The notes: generated by a model not told the origin, from the letters alone. DNA of 64,000 nt from Strix aluco (GCF_031877795.1 NC_133932.1:76621937-76685936); one strand, 5' to 3'; shown: positions 1-13,862, numbered from the stretch's first letter. A program made the numbers and translations.

Positions 1-3000
1 ATGTTACATACATACCCCACATAGCTTGCAGGGCTGTTCTTCTCTGCATGAGCCCATTACAAGAGTGACACGTTGACTGCATGCAGGCTAAGAATATATA
101 CAGACAGATGAATCTATAAGCTTGAACTCCATTATTTTATCTTAAGCTACAACGTTCTTGTCTTCCAAACCTGTTAGCCACACTTTGCATTATCAGTGTC
201 CAGACACATGCATGAGGGTTATTTGCATAAACTATCAGATGTCAATACACATAATAAACAACCAACACTTAAGCATGCATGAATTATCTATTAAACTGGC
301 TTGTTACCACCTCAGAGAAAGAGATGCAAGCAACCCTGGCTTCTCTCTGAAATGCACCACATTTGGGACCTTTTCTGACATTTGGTTTGCCAGCTTGCCT
401 TTATTACAACAAGCCTCTTCCTGGTGAAACAGGCACATTGCTCCAAGCCAAGTCTCTTGTGCTGCTGATAGCACAGCTGGTCTTACCACAGGGCATGACC
501 ATCACCTAAAGTGGGTACTTCTCTTCTGGGGAGGTGTCAACCCTCACTCACTCATATGCTGCTTTCTGCACAATTCGAAGGAGGTAGAGGGGGAATCCCT
601 TCAGAGCTAAATTATTAAAGGAAACTGAGGCTTGTACCTTGGGTAGGATGAACCTTGACACTGCTTTTAGCAGATCTGGATCAACTGGACCAGAATCTCA
701 TTTTCCCTCACTTGTACTTTTCATATGATGTTTTTTCTTTAGCTGAAGACTGTTCTGAGGCAAGATGTATGTCTTCCTATGAGAGATCTCCAAGGAGCAG
801 CTGTTAGAGTACAAGAGACAGGAAGCTTCATAAGCACTCTAGTACAAGAACTTAACCAATTCTGTGTGTTTTAAAAAGTTTTTACATTCTCCAACCCTAT
901 TCTTATGCACCATTTGAAGTCAGGGACATAGCTATGCCTCAGCATGAGCATATGTTAAAGTGCTTTGCTGTAGGAAAGAACTTTGTGTATTACTGCCAAA
1001 ATTTCATTCTCCCAAACTGGCTTTAAACTGGCTGGCTCAACAGCTGATGGCAGTATCACTGCAGCAGCAAGGAGCTCAGGGCCAGAAAGTCTAACCAACT
1101 TTTCAGATGGGTTTTGCAGCCTTCCTTGGTATCACTGCTATACATGCAGCAGGTAGCAAGTTTATGTCAAGGTAGTTCAGTGACAGAGCAGCTGCAGCCA
1201 GTTACCATGCTTGCTTATGTGTCAGTAACCAGGAGTAACAGGACCTGCTTTTTTGGGTCCCACCCCAAGAGCCTGGATGCACCGGGACTTGCTGTGGCTG
1301 AGCACGTCATGGGCCTGCTGGAAGACAGATGTTGCACTTTATTGTCTGGAGAGGACAGAGAAGGACAAAGGTGAAATTCCAAGAAATCACAAAAAACAGT
1401 AATCTGTGTTTCCTGTATCCTCATCATTTAGGTCTCCCAAAGAGGTGACCTGCTAAGGGAAGCAGAGGCTTCAGGTAACAGTCCACATAAGGCTGGAAAA
1501 ACTTCTTGATAGGAAAATCCCTTCCCTATGTAAAGATAAGAGGATGGGCACTAGCCTGCTGCCTCTTCTCTCACACTGAGCACTTGAAATCTTCACAGCA
1601 TGTAGAGAAGGAACATGTCAGAAGTGGACTCCTACACTATTTGCTCAAAATAAATCCTAAACATGCACAATTTTAAAAAATATATGTCAAAATATGTCAC
1701 ATTTTGCAATAGGATTTTATTGTTTTTATCCCACAGTTTTCACACCGTAAACACAGAAAGTCCCAGAACACTCAGTCTTTAAACCTTTCCCTAGTCTGTT
1801 GTTAATCAACGGGTCTCTTCTTTTTGTAGAGCTACAGTGACCTCGAGTGGCCAACATGAGCCTTTCATGTTTCTAAACTTATTTTAGGAAAGGTAAAACT
1901 ATCTCTGATTATTATCTCTGTGTGACAGGTGAGTCTGGAAATGGAGACAGAAATTGAATCCGTGTACTTTTGGATCAAAGCTGAAGACTATGTTATCTCG
2001 AATTAAGTAACGAGAGAATTTTAAAGAATCCATTATCTAGCCATTTCTTTAGCTGGTATGCCTTTAATTAATCAAGGCTGGTTTATCTATCTATAAATCC
2101 TTCTAGTAGCATCTCTGCATTTAGAGTTTAGTGGGACAAATTTCATATCTCCTTAACAAACATGAAAAACATCACAAGTTGTTAAAAAATCAAGTACTGT
2201 AAAATAAGGAAAAGTATAATTCAAGTTAGAACAATGAACAGCTAATGTGCAACAGAAGAAGAATGCAGAAATGTGTACACTAAGCAACTAAATACTTTCT
2301 GATACTACAGTTCAACTACTTTATGTATGTCAGCTTCTGATGAGTGCAACAGCTCTGTTCAGGTGATAAACCTTACCCATGCTGGACTGATGAACATCCA
2401 TGGGAGAAGGGATGTAACAGTATAGTTCCTTAAATAGCCCACAATATGGTAAATCCTATTCTGTTAACAGCCCCTGCCATGTACGTACACACACATTACC
2501 AAGCCAGCAAGCTCAACCTCTTCAGATTTGGCTTGAGATAAGAGCTACCATCTTACCCAGAGCTAATTTTTGTAGATGGCACTCTTCGTTATGGTTTTCA
2601 AGCTACTAAAGTACTATCAGGCTAATGGTTTTCAAGGACATATACTGATATAGTCAGTAGTCTGATTGTTGATAGGCATAAATGCAAAAACTGTGGTTTT
2701 AAGATGAGATCAAGTTGTGGAAAAGCAACCCTAACTGGTCTTTTTCAATGTGGTGCTATTGAGTTCACATACGTAGTCACAAGCAGTGATAGCACAAATT
2801 TTTTTCTTTTCTGCAATATCTGTGGGGGCAGACACAGGCTTCTACTCCCCTCCACAAAAGTACCTGCAACTCTTTCATGTCCCTCCATCTTAATGCCAGA
2901 TTTCCAGGAAATCCTTCTAGGCCTTGGTAGGACAAGTATCAAAGTGCCTACAGAGATTATGTCTTTAAAAGGGTTAGATATTACTTCTTTCTGCTTCAAG

Positions 3001-4000
3001 AACTGGCCTATAGGTTTATTCACCATGTAGGTGACTCACAGCAGCGCACACCCCTGAGAGATGAGGGGGTTCTTGGTTGAATAAAAGACTGAAGGACAAA
3101 TGTAACAGACACAGCATCAAACTGAGACTTTCCAGTAATATCATAATGTTCCAAGTAGCAGCCCATAAATGCCCAAAAGGGAGGCAGTAAACTGCTGAAA
3201 CAGTGACAGAATCTACTTCTAATTCTCACAGGATCTGGTCCCAGCTTTGCATCAAAATGTCAAGTCCTCTAGATCTTTCAGCTGTAGACAGGTACAATCA
3301 GGGACTTCCTGAACAGTCTGGCTCTCCCATTATTAAAAGCCAACTTTACATTTAATGCTTGTAAGATATTACCACAGTCTTTCCGTTCATCATTCAGCCC
3401 AGTCACTAACGTGGTCTTGGCTTTGGGAAAATACACTGGCGACAGACATACACACTGTTCGATGCTTTGGTCCCCCATGTGGACAGATCCCCGACCACTG
3501 GGAGGGAAGGCTCCAACCATGGTTGTGCTGTGCATCTCTACTGACACAAAGTGGCCCTGAACATGCGAAAACATTGTGCAATTCCCACTACTTCACAGAG
3601 CTTCAGCACATTTATATAGGGATCGGATTTCACAGGAGAGAACAGGCTGTTAGCCAGTTGGAAATAACTTTCTGGCTGAAGGAAGAGACACCTGCCACTG
3701 TCAGCCTGGATGGCAAGGAACAGCAGAAGGGTGACATGAACTCCAAATACTGAGGCAAGGTCAAGTGAGATTTCTTGCACACCAAGTGAGGTATTGCCCT
3801 CCTGCTGCACTGAGCCCTCATAAGAAGAATCTCTGTAAAAAGAGGCTGGAGAATAGGGTTTGAGTTTCAGCAGAGACACAAATGACATTGTGCAACCTTG
3901 GGATACCACTCCAAGTGTAGCGTTTCTCTGTGATAATTCTCAGGTCTGCGAAAATCAAGATGCTTGTGCTCTGAAAAATTGTATCAGAGAAGGTTATGGG
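1..4000. other. intergenic DNA, no gene seen
   Basis: I see no exon, RNA gene or clear transposon here. The longest open frames (for example plus 2704-3030 and plus 3355-3753) have no recognisable family motif, overlap open frames on the other strand, and lack splice or codon-pattern support. By known human synteny the region lies downstream of METTL21E, facing a gene-poor interval. Confidence 0.6.
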
Positions 4001-4300
4001 AGAGGAGAGGAGAGGAGAGGAGAGGAGAGGAGAGGAGAGGAGAGGAGAGGAGAGGAGAGGAGAGGAGAGGAGAGGAGAGGAGAGGAGAGGAGAGGAGAGG
4101 AGAGGAGAGGAGAGGAGAGGAGAGGAGAGGAGAGGAGAGGAGAGGAGAGGAGAGGAGAGGAGAGGAGAGGAGAGGAGAGGAGAGGAGAGGAGAGGAGAGG
4201 AGAGGAGAGGAGAGGAGAGGAGAGGAGAGGAGAGGAGAGGAGAGGAGAGGAGAGGAGAGGAGAGGAGAGGAGAGGAGAGGAGAGGAGAGGAGAGGAGAGG
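4001..4300. repeat. perfect (AGAGG)60 pentanucleotide tract
   Basis: Sixty uninterrupted copies of AGAGG span exactly 300 bp with no mismatch. The plus strand is pure purine and the minus strand pure pyrimidine. It opens all three plus frames as Gly-Glu-Glu-Arg-Arg repeats and a minus frame as Leu-Leu-Ser-Ser-Pro repeats, none of which should be read as a gene. Homopurine mirror repeats of this kind are known to be able to form triplex (H-DNA) structure. Confidence 0.98.
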
Positions 4301-7187
4301 AGGAAGATTCACAATTCTTGATATATTAAAGTGCTTGTTTTAACTCAGATTACTGGTTGCTCAGGCAACACACCAATTTGAGTCTCTGTAGGAACTTCAT
4401 GGCTTTCAGAAGACAAAGGAAGCATAAAAGACCTGAGATGGTCTAGGGATCAGGTTAGCTGAAGTGAAATAAGGATGTCTGGAGATGAAAATATTGAATG
4501 GATGTTTTCTGTGGTGCACAAGCCTCCTCTGTGTGAAAATTAAATGGGTTTCTTCCTGAAAAATGAGTGATTATCTTCACACTTTTTGGAAGATCAGAAG
4601 GATGCAGCCTAGAAAATTTAAGTATCACAGTAGGAACAAATTTGTAGACTGAAGGTGTTGGCTGCATCCAACAGGGCTTGCAACACTGCATGGAGTAGTA
4701 GTTAATCAGGGGTCAATGATCTATTTCATATGAATAAGGAATGTGCATCTCCTGTGGTCATCTGGTACTTGGCCTATTGATCACAGCAGACTGAACTCTA
4801 ATAGCATGGGCTTATCTCTGAAGTGCTGTGTTACCTGGAGAGAAGATCCTCCTGGCAGAAAATACTAGTTATCAAATGAACCAGTGGAGTAAATTCTTCT
4901 AATGACTAAGAGAAATGTAACATAGATAGATAGATAGATAGATAGATCGATCCCAATATACATACCTATCTTGCATTAGCTCAGTGAAATATTAGGTGTT
5001 TGCCTGAAGGTGCAAGGATAAATTCAGTCCCTTCAGTACTATCAAGACTCCCTAGACAATTAGCAGAGAGGCAATGCCTCCAGAGATCTGCTGAATGTTC
5101 AAATGATCAGTACCTCCATCTCTCCATTTATATTAGATAAAATGTAAACACCTTGGCAATGAACTAGTCTGCTCAAATTAAGTATCTCCTTCTCCCACTA
5201 AAAGAAATGGTAGGTGTCTCTAGATCCAGACTGGGAAGTCATGGTGCATAATTTTATGTATTGTCTAGTGGTTACAGCACTTATTCAAAGAAATTAAGAT
5301 TGAAGTTCAAAGTCTCTTCTCATCCTGGAGCTAGGTGGGAACAATCTCTGCTTTGTTTTTGAGTCTGGACTTCTCTGCATCCAGGAATGTAGGAGTTATG
5401 GGACCAGACCCCAAAGACCCCAAGGGTAAGGTTAACCCTGCATGAATGACAAAGCGTTTTCAGCTGGGAAGATGCAGCAAGGAGGCTTCAGGCCACTCTC
5501 TAAAATGCATATGCATTTTATATCAAACTTTTATGAGAAAGAAAAAAATGGATGATGCCCCATGCATGAAAAAGAAACTTAGATATATTCTTTCCTCCTC
5601 TTTCTATACTCTGACATCCCTTTTTTGCCCAACCATTACAACCTGTAAGGAAGAGATAAAAAAAATATGGGGCACCAACTACATCGATGGAGAAAGGGTA
5701 GAAACAGAATTTCTGTGTTTGGTGTTGATGTGAGACCAACAGTGAGAGACTCACAAAAAAAGATCTTTTTTCTCCCTGACTAGACCTTACTAAATTGCAG
5801 CTACACCACAGATAGTCTCTAAACATTCCATATACATAGTGGTGAGATTACCAGTGGGCATCCTTATATACTTACTAAAAGGCAAATTCCTCTTCACAGG
5901 CTGTGTCAGCAACATTTGTTATATAAACTTTTTCCTACCTTTATTATTCAGATACTTATAGCTACTATAAGGACTATCTGCTAGGAGTTTACTGAAAAAA
6001 GGACACTAGACTGAAAAAGAGTATTGAATAAAGCTGGGTTATTTTACATAGCTCAGCAATAATTTATTTATGATTTCTTATCTCTGCAACCTTCTGCACA
6101 GCTTGTTCAACAGATTTTTTTTTCCCACTGCATTTTCCTAATTAGAATTTGCTGGGACTCTTATGACAAAGTTAACTTACAGTATGAAACACTGGTTTTG
6201 CAGAACATATCAGCTTCAACAAACACACTTTGAAATTATTTATTTGCCTACAGTGCTGCTAGGACAACCAGATTTCAAGAGCTGAAGAGTCTATATCCAC
6301 CATGGAGTCAGATACTAAGTCTTTCAAGCACCTGTGCTAGAGCATGGGTACCACCCATCTTGGGAGACAGGGTACAGGGCTTCTCAGACATTCAGTCACC
6401 ACTCAAATCCCAGAGGACTCTCTGAAACTGTGAGGTTTTTCATCTGAATTCAGACCAAAACACACCCCAAAAGCCTCCTTTCTTTGATGAAGGACTCCAG
6501 TCTGGAAAGAGGCAGACTGTGCTTTTGGAGCGCACTTTAAAGTATTTTAACAGTCATCCATATCAGGCAGAAATGGGCAAGAAAGTATTCTTTCTGCTCA
6601 TGGTCTCTGATCCTCTAAATCAGACTTACCATCTATCTCCATCTATGTCTTCCCATTGTAAATCAAAGTGACACTGTCCAAGATTCAATAAACAGGAATG
6701 GAGCCACGTGTCTTTCTTACCTTTCACAGCAGCATGACAGCAGAGCCTTCCAGGGTTTCATTGTCAGGTCAGCAGGACCATGTTTTTTGATTGTTCGGGC
6801 CTCTTGGGGAACATTGCTAACAATTTTCTTTTGAGAGATCAGTAGAAGAAATCATGAGAAATCATGTGTTCCAAACAAAGATAGTCTCCACCATCAAGAA
6901 ATCTGTTCAGCTACCCAGAGTGCCCATACACTTCTACCAATTAATACAGGAATGCTAATGCTACTATAAGCTGATTGACTCCTGTCAGAAACACAGCCAA
7001 TATCTAACACCAAGGCTGAGCATCTAGGAGTGCAACAGTCATTGCTGCACACATGGGTGTAATAATCATGGGCATCATGAGAGCAACAGTATTTTCTGTT
7101 TTCATGAACTGCTTTCAAGCCTGAAAGGAATATGAGTAGAATCAATAACACAGAGGACAGATGGCCTATAGCTAATTTGTAATATTA

Positions 7188-7188
<1 letters not shown>
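4301..7188. other. intergenic DNA, no gene seen
   Basis: AT-rich sequence without recognisable exons. It holds a short GATA-type microsatellite at 4922-4947 (about 6.5 units). A stretch near 5265-5345 with a 'tctagtggttacagcac' segment is weakly reminiscent of the tRNA-like head of old SINEs, but too diverged to call. Confidence 0.55.
4922..4947. repeat. (ATAG)n microsatellite
   Basis: About 6.5 perfect tandem ATAG units followed by a diverged ATCG unit. Confidence 0.95.
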
Positions 7189-7228
<40 letters not shown>

Positions 7229-7229
7229 T
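7189..7229. repeat. (TAA)n microsatellite
   Basis: Between 13 and 14 perfect tandem TAA units in an AT-rich flank. Likely length-polymorphic. Confidence 0.95.
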
Positions 7230-7549
7230 TAATATGATATAATCTGGGTAATCCAATAATGCAATAATCTGATACTAGAGATTAATCATCTCTAACAGTC
7301 AATTAATAATGTACTGTAGAAAACTCATCTAATTATGGACCTCCTAGAACATGAACATTCAGGATTTCAGTGCATTTGGACTTTATGTCTAGATAGCTTC
7401 TAAGAGTCTGTAGCACCTCTTAAGTAATCCTGATTTACCAGTCTCTTGATTTCCAATTACCATTCTTCCTCAGAGATAGTAGTAGAGTCACACTGGTTAT
7501 TTCAGAGCCTTGTCTTTCAGATAAATAGCACAACTGCAGTGCTGTGATC

Positions 7550-9785
7550 CACAGGTCTTTAAGAATGACTGAAAGAGAGGACAAAGATGGGGGGATTTGC
7601 ACTCTATGTGAGGAAGAGGTTCAAATGCTTGGCACCTTGCTGTTGATGAGTCAGTGGACTACCCAAGAGTTTATGGGGAAGATCAGAGGGGAGACCAGCA
7701 GGGACATCTCCTACAGACAATCTGGCAGATCAGCAACCCTGAGATGGTGGTTGAAAAATCTGAGAAGAGTGAAGAAGGCAAGTAGCAGAATAAAGACATT
7801 AGATTTCAAGAGAGGTGACTTCAGTCTGCTCAAGGAACCAGTAGATGGGATGCCCTGAAGAGCAAGGGGGACAAGAGGCTGACTGATTTTCAGGAACAAT
7901 ATCTTCAAAGGAGATTGGTCTATCCTATCATGTAGAAAGTCCAGCAAGCTCTGAAGAAAGCATGTATGAAAAGAGATATACTCTGACTGAGCTAAAATGG
8001 AAAGAAAAAAAGGAAGTGTCCAGAAAGTGGAAGCAGGGATGGGTTACTCAGGGCAAATACAGAGCCATTGATCAAACATGCAGTCATGGAGTTAGAAAAG
8101 CCAAGGCTCAGCTGGATTAGAAGATATGGGTGTGAAAGGTTTTATAGTTATGGCAACAGCAAAAGGAAGACAATTGAAAATGTGACTCTACTGCTGAATG
8201 TGGCAGGAAATTTAACGACAAAGGACATGAAAAATGCTGAGCTAATCCCTTCCTCCTTTGCCTTGGTCTTTACTGGCAATGTCAGCTCTCACGATTTCCA
8301 TCTGTCTCTGTTCAGTGACACTTCAGTGACAGATTGAGGTAATAGTAGGGAAGGACAATGAAGCTGGGGGCCACTTAAGTAAACTGAGCATACAGAAGTC
8401 CATGGGACAGGGCAGAATTCGTCTGAGGATGTCAAGGGAGCTGCCTGATGCCACTGTAAGATTGCTGTCTATCAACTCTGACAGGTGGCAATCAGAGACA
8501 GATCCCAATGACTGAGAAAAGGAAAATATTAGCCCATATTCAAAAAGAACTAGAGAGAGATTCAAGAGGACTATAGTCCAGTCTGCTTCATCCCAGTCTC
8601 CAGGAAGACCATGCAACAAACCCTCCTGGAAGACAGTTCCAAGCATATATGTTTGCAAACAACCAATACAAATTTGCTAAGGACCTGAACACACTAATTG
8701 TAATCTATGACTGTTCCTGTGGATAAACAGAGCACAATGGCTATAATTTGTTTTTTCTTTGATAACGTTTATCACAGTTTTTCCTATAGAGGCTTTGTAG
8801 CTCAATTATAGAGATGCAGACTAGATGAATGGATTATGAAGTGGTTAAAACACTAAGTGGATCATTAGACTCAAAAGGTAGTGAGCAGAAGTTCAAAGTC
8901 CAGGTAGCAGCCTGTAGGAGTGATGCAGGGTGAGGTCAGGGTAGGGACTGATGTCATTTAGTGTTTCCATCTGTGACCTGAACAATGGATTAAATACATT
9001 GAAATGAAATGCTGTTAAGACACCAAACTGGGGTAAGGGCAGAGCAGTTGCTCAGAGGGACTTTGACAGGCTGAAGGACTAGGCTGACAAAAACCACATA
9101 AAGTCCAACAGAATAACACCATGCAACAGCACAGGTCATGAGTTGACTGGCTAGAGAACACCTCTGCAGAAAAGGACTTGGAGGTCCTGATGGAATGTGA
9201 ACAAAGACAGTGCTGTAACCTTGCAGTTGGTGCAAGCTAACTGCATTGGCAAGATGTAGCCAGCAGATCATTCAAAGTGATTTATCCCTCTACATGGCAT
9301 CATGACGTCCCATCTGCAGTACCGTGTCTGGTTGTGGAGGCACTAATAGAAAAGATCTTAACAAACTACAGTGAATCCAGAGAATGAAGATTAAAATGGT
9401 TAAGGGGCTGGAGAAGGTAGAGGCTGAGAGTACTCAGTTCAGCCTGATGGGAAAATTAGGGGTGGATCTAATGGCTGTCTTCTACTACCTAACAAGAGGG
9501 TTATAGAGAAGATTAAGCCAGAGGTGCACTGCAAAATTCCAAAAGACAGATGGCCAGTTGCAGAAAGAGAAATTCCAGTTGGATGGCTGGGGGGGATGGG
9601 GAACTGAAACTGATGGGCTGCTCAGATATGCTGTGGAACCTCCTTTCTTGGAGATTTTCATATACCAACTGGAGAACCTGAGCAAGCTGTTCAGACTTTG
9701 AATGTAGCCCAGACTGAGCAGAAGGTAGGACTAGGTAACCTTCAGAGGTGCCTTCCAAACTGAATGATGCTGAAATTCCACAGTA
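7550..9785 (+). mobile_element. old, decayed CR1 LINE, plus orientation
   Basis: The stretch is collinear with a CR1 second ORF and 3' UTR but broken by many stops and frameshifts. Recognisable pieces in order are an endonuclease remnant near 7590-7700 (GGICTLCEEEVQMLGT, then KIRGETSRD), the linker LDFKRGDFSLLK near 7800-7840, a reverse transcriptase region with [10 protein letters not shown]-like traces near 8540-8620 and later RT traces near 8750-8990, and a C-terminal region around 9300-9480. It ends near 9725-9785 with a degenerate CR1 3' tail (ggactaggtaaccttcagag). It is much more diverged than the copy at 21.5 kb and cannot be active. Boundaries are approximate. Confidence 0.75.
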
Positions 9786-11123
9786 GCCAATACAGTCTGT
9801 GTATTGTATGGTTGGTTGGCATAACCCTGTGAAAGGGAAATTTGAGATTTTATTCTTGCCTATTTCTGAGTGCTTATACGCTTAGGGGTTTTAAAATTTA
9901 TTTACAGAGTGGCATGGATTTTTTTTTTTAATGAAATAAAATTAATTTAAATTTTTCCTTAATGTGTGCAAATTTGAACAAGATAGAGAACAGGAAATGT
10001 TATTTTTACTGTGAAAGAACCTTCATACTGGACTCTCCCCTGTGACTGAGGTTGAATCACTTGACATTTAGCTCAGCTCCCTCTTTGCTTTATACCTGTG
10101 TAACAATATTTCCCTGATGTCACAGAGCTATTATAAGAATGAACATATCAATTTCTGAAGTAAACCCATGGAGCAATGACATCTTGACATCATCTATCTT
10201 TCTTTCTCACTTATTCGACATCACCTCACAGTTACCAGTGCAGTATCAGTGGCTATGAGTGGGCAAAAATCTCGTACCTTTCCAGTCTCCAGATTTCAAA
10301 GGGTGTTTGCTGAATCTAGGTCTTCTAAACCCAGTCAGGTTTCAGGATCATCTGTGGTTTGGTAAATGTAGTATTTCTTCAGATGATTGTGCCACCTATG
10401 TTGGGATACTCAACAGATCTTTAATGCCAATCACCATTAAGGAGGACACATGGGGCACCTAGTCTTCTTTGCTCATCTAACACTGAACAGTGCTTGTGTA
10501 ACAGCTAATATAAGTTGTTTAGCATTCAACTGCCATTTGTACCATGGGTAGTTATTTGAGTAATTTTTGGCAGTTGCATTTCTTAGGCTGGGCCTCCATT
10601 ACTGCTTCTAAATGAAAACGAGGTTTGCACAGTAGATCTGTACTGTTATTTTAAGGCTTTTTCTTACAGCTGTTATAAAAGGCAAAAACCCAGATCAGCA
10701 GGTTTAAGTAGTGCAAATGAAACCAGATCAGTAGGAGCTGCAACATCACAATTCAACAAGACAGAGCCAAAAACTCAATATGACCATATGGAAACCGTAC
10801 AACGTTGAAAGTGTTTGTTACTTTGATGTTGAGAAGGAAAAGGCAATGATTTGTAAAAGACCTTGATGGAGATGTTACATAATAAGCAGCAAAGTAAATC
10901 ACTATAATGATTTTTTATATACTTTATACAAAAAGAACCCTTCCTGAAAACATTAGCATTTGAAAAGCATATTGTTTGTGGAAAATCTAAAAAATACCAT
11001 CAAGTTACTTAAATATATTGTTGCTCAATAAGTTATTCTTAGGTTGGAATACAGAAAATCCAAGGAATTGACTGAACCCATACCATACATCCCAATTTAT
11101 CTCTTCAATTAATATGATTACCA
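9786..11123. other. intergenic DNA, no gene seen
   Basis: AT-rich sequence between the old CR1 copy and the LTR. No exon-like frame or recognisable repeat was found. Confidence 0.5.
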
Positions 11124-11357
11124 TGTCCTGGTTTTGACCAGGATGGAGTTAATTTTCATTGGAGTATTTCATACCATGTGATGTCATGCCCAGGGATTCA
11201 GGTGGGCCGGCTCTCTCTCTCTCTCTCTCTCTCTTTTTATTCAACCTATGAATTCTTTTCTTTTTGTCCCTCCCCTATTTCACCAGAGGGGGGAGAGGGG
11301 GAGATGAACGGCCGGCCTGTGGCGTCTGGCTGCCGGCTGAGTTCAAACCTCCACAAC
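11124..11357 (+). mobile_element. solo LTR of an avian endogenous retrovirus, internally deleted
   Basis: The block opens with TGTCCTGGTTTTGACCAGG followed by a 'gagttaattttc' motif, and closes with a GC-rich segment (gccggctgagttcaaacc) ending near CCACAAC. From memory these are the two ends of a common songbird ERV LTR, but only about 235 bp remain, so the middle is largely missing. It contains a (CT)12 run at 11211-11234. I see no retroviral coding sequence on either side, so it is a solo LTR. No clean target-site duplication is visible. Family assignment rests on memory of consensus ends. Confidence 0.65.
11211..11234. repeat. (CT)12 microsatellite inside the LTR
   Basis: Twelve perfect CT dinucleotides followed by a short T run. 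Confidence 0.95.
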
Positions 11358-13862
11358 CATAACCCTCTATAAGACATGGTAAAAACCTGCCAGTTTAGGC
11401 AGCCTCTCTGGCATTCCTCATAGGTGGAGCTCTTTCATCCACAAATTTAACTGACCTTTTTTTTGCTCTGCCTTTCACAAACTACAGATACAAATGCAGT
11501 GTGTATCAGCAACATAATGCACTTCATGAATGACAACTTGATTCTTTATTTGAAATATTGGAACAAAGTACAAGTGATTATTAAAATTATGACTGACTTT
11601 AGGAGTCAGTAATACTTGACATTCCTGTGAGACTTGTTCTCAAAGAGCAGAAATAAACTCCATAGGCAAATGCCACATAAAACTTCACCCTCCATTGGTC
11701 ATGGCTAATAACCTGCCCATCATACCAGAGGACAAAAGGTGGCTGTACAATAGAGCAGCCAGTCACTAGAGTTTTCCCAGGAAGCTTCACACAGCAGTGC
11801 TAGACAGACTTGTGAGAAAGAGGACTAATATTACATTACAGTAAACATTAACAAGCTGTTGGGCCTAAAGGGCCCAACCCTGAATCTGTTCTACAAACAC
11901 ATCTCCTGTTGACTTCAGCAGGAACTCGGGGGGGCAGCCTGTGGCCCAAATAGGAGGGATAATCGGCAGAACAACTATTTAAAAGTGATCACACTTAACT
12001 ACTTTACTGTAGTCTTCCTTTTCCTCTTTAGCCTTCATCACTTTGTGGTTCACAAGATATTTTTGCTGTTACCCATTAATTACAGTGCCAATCCATTTAT
12101 CCATGAAACATTTGTAAACAGAGATGTCCCTTGGGATGCAAGGATTAGAGTTTCAAGTGCAGTGGATTTGATGGTTGTGAGTTACGAGGAAGGAAGCAGG
12201 AAGAGGAAATCTGGAAGTGGCAGAGATCCATGTTTGTTTCTTTATTTAAACTGAACTACTTCAGTTAAACAGTGTGGAAAAAAAAATCTTTAGTTGTGCT
12301 TTTCTATAGCTGGATTGATCTAAGGACAAAAACATAATGACATCCATAAGTAGAGGTAATACTCCATACCAGCTGACACAGAGTCTCATTTTCTTGCTAT
12401 ACTGGTTGATCCAATAAAAGATGCTACCTCTACCTACAAATCTTGTCACAGGAAACTAACAGATGAGGATTAGAAGATTTTCATTAATAACCTCCAAGCC
12501 AAAAGCTCACATGTGATCTCCCAGCAGGATTGCCAGAAAGTAGAGTCAATGTACTTGGCTTCCTTTCTTCTCATCTTGCTGTCCTGGGCTAAGACATACT
12601 GATTGCTCTGGTATTATTACAGAGTCATCCTCAGTGGCTCACCAAGGATGCCTCCCTTACAGTCAGTAGCAAGAAAGATGGTCTACCCTCGTGCTATGGT
12701 TCCTAACCCTTTTTGAAGTCAGTCTCACTGTTGCCACCTCTTCTCTTTCTCTTCCACCATCTCACCTTCTCCCTACAGCTACATTTTCTCTGCAATTCTC
12801 CCTCAAACTCCAGATCCCTCCTGTCACATCCTCCCCCCAAAATTCTCTTTACCACCTCATTTCACACATGGGAACCCCAGCTCCCACTGGAAAAGCTTGG
12901 CAGCTTAGACTCTCCTCTCTGTAACACTTCATCTGTAATGCTGGGCACCTTTGTCCCAAATGTTTGGCTGGGAGTAAGAGTACATTCCAGTTATACCAGT
13001 CATTTTTATCATAGTTCTGTCCCATACTGTGCCAGGCAGCAAAGTAAGTAACCTGCATCTGTCACAGGAAGAGATACAAACACTAGTATGTTCTGGAAGT
13101 CGTCATAAAAAATGCTCGAATCTGACAATATATAAAAAACTCCTGGAGAGACTAGAAATAGGAGCTAAAAAATAAAGACTGACAGCCTTTAGAGCTCTCA
13201 TATTACTCGAGAAATTGTCTGATACAGCAGAGGTAGTAAAACTCTGCCTGGACATTAGCACATTTCTTCTCTAACCTGCAAGGGACTTGAAGGTCTCTCA
13301 CACTCAATTACAAACAGAAATCAGAAAATATGGGGTGTGCAAAGCATCATCTTTTTAACCTTTCCAAAACAAAGTTTTCTGATAGGCTTTCAAGGACATT
13401 GAGCTGACCACTGAAAACAGGAACACGCAGTACTGAGCGGCTAGGAGAAAAGTATTTTGTTTGCCCTTACTACAAAAACAAAAAGAAAATTTAAGCCTGC
13501 CCATGCCTCAGCCACACTGTGTCAGGCTGGTTTAGTTTTCTACCTCCAGTCACCACCAGCTGGCAGGACAAAACTCCTCTCTTGATGGCCACTATCATTT
13601 TTCCATTGTTGTTCCCTGAGGTCCAGATAACCGTCTATTTTTGGAGGAGCAAACCTCCAAGAATGTAAGGTCTTTGCAAAGGGCAGCTGGTGATATGCTG
13701 TACTCTTCTTATCCAAGACCTCTGTTCAAGCAACAAAACATTTAGCTTCCTCTTGCCTCATGTATGCAGCTGTCTGTTGAAGAATCCCTGAATCTAAATA
13801 AAAAATGGAAGGGGAAAAAAGCATAATCATTAAATCAAAGGGTAACTAATATTTTCTGTCCC
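11358..13862. other. intergenic DNA, no gene seen
   Basis: No exon or clear repeat recognised. The overlapping plus frames at 12691-13051 are rich in Leu, Ser and Pro because the DNA is pyrimidine-rich, and show no family signature. Confidence 0.5.

Noticed and set aside
2704-3030. Plus-strand 108-codon frame with several Cys residues
   Set aside because: No domain, no splice or start context, and an equally long antisense frame. The Cys spacing does not fit a known zinc finger.
3818-4343. Long open frames on both strands (Arg-Gly-Glu-Glu-Arg and Leu-Leu-Ser-Ser-Pro repeats)
   Set aside because: They are translations of the (AGAGG)60 microsatellite, which has no stop codon in these frames.
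5265-5345. tRNA-like segment with 'tagtggttacagcac'
   Set aside because: It resembles an A box of a tRNA or old SINE head, but I could not form a tRNA cloverleaf or find a convincing B box.
12691-13051. Overlapping plus-strand frames of 77 and 112 codons
   Set aside because: Leu/Ser/Pro-rich because of pyrimidine-rich DNA; no homology recognised.
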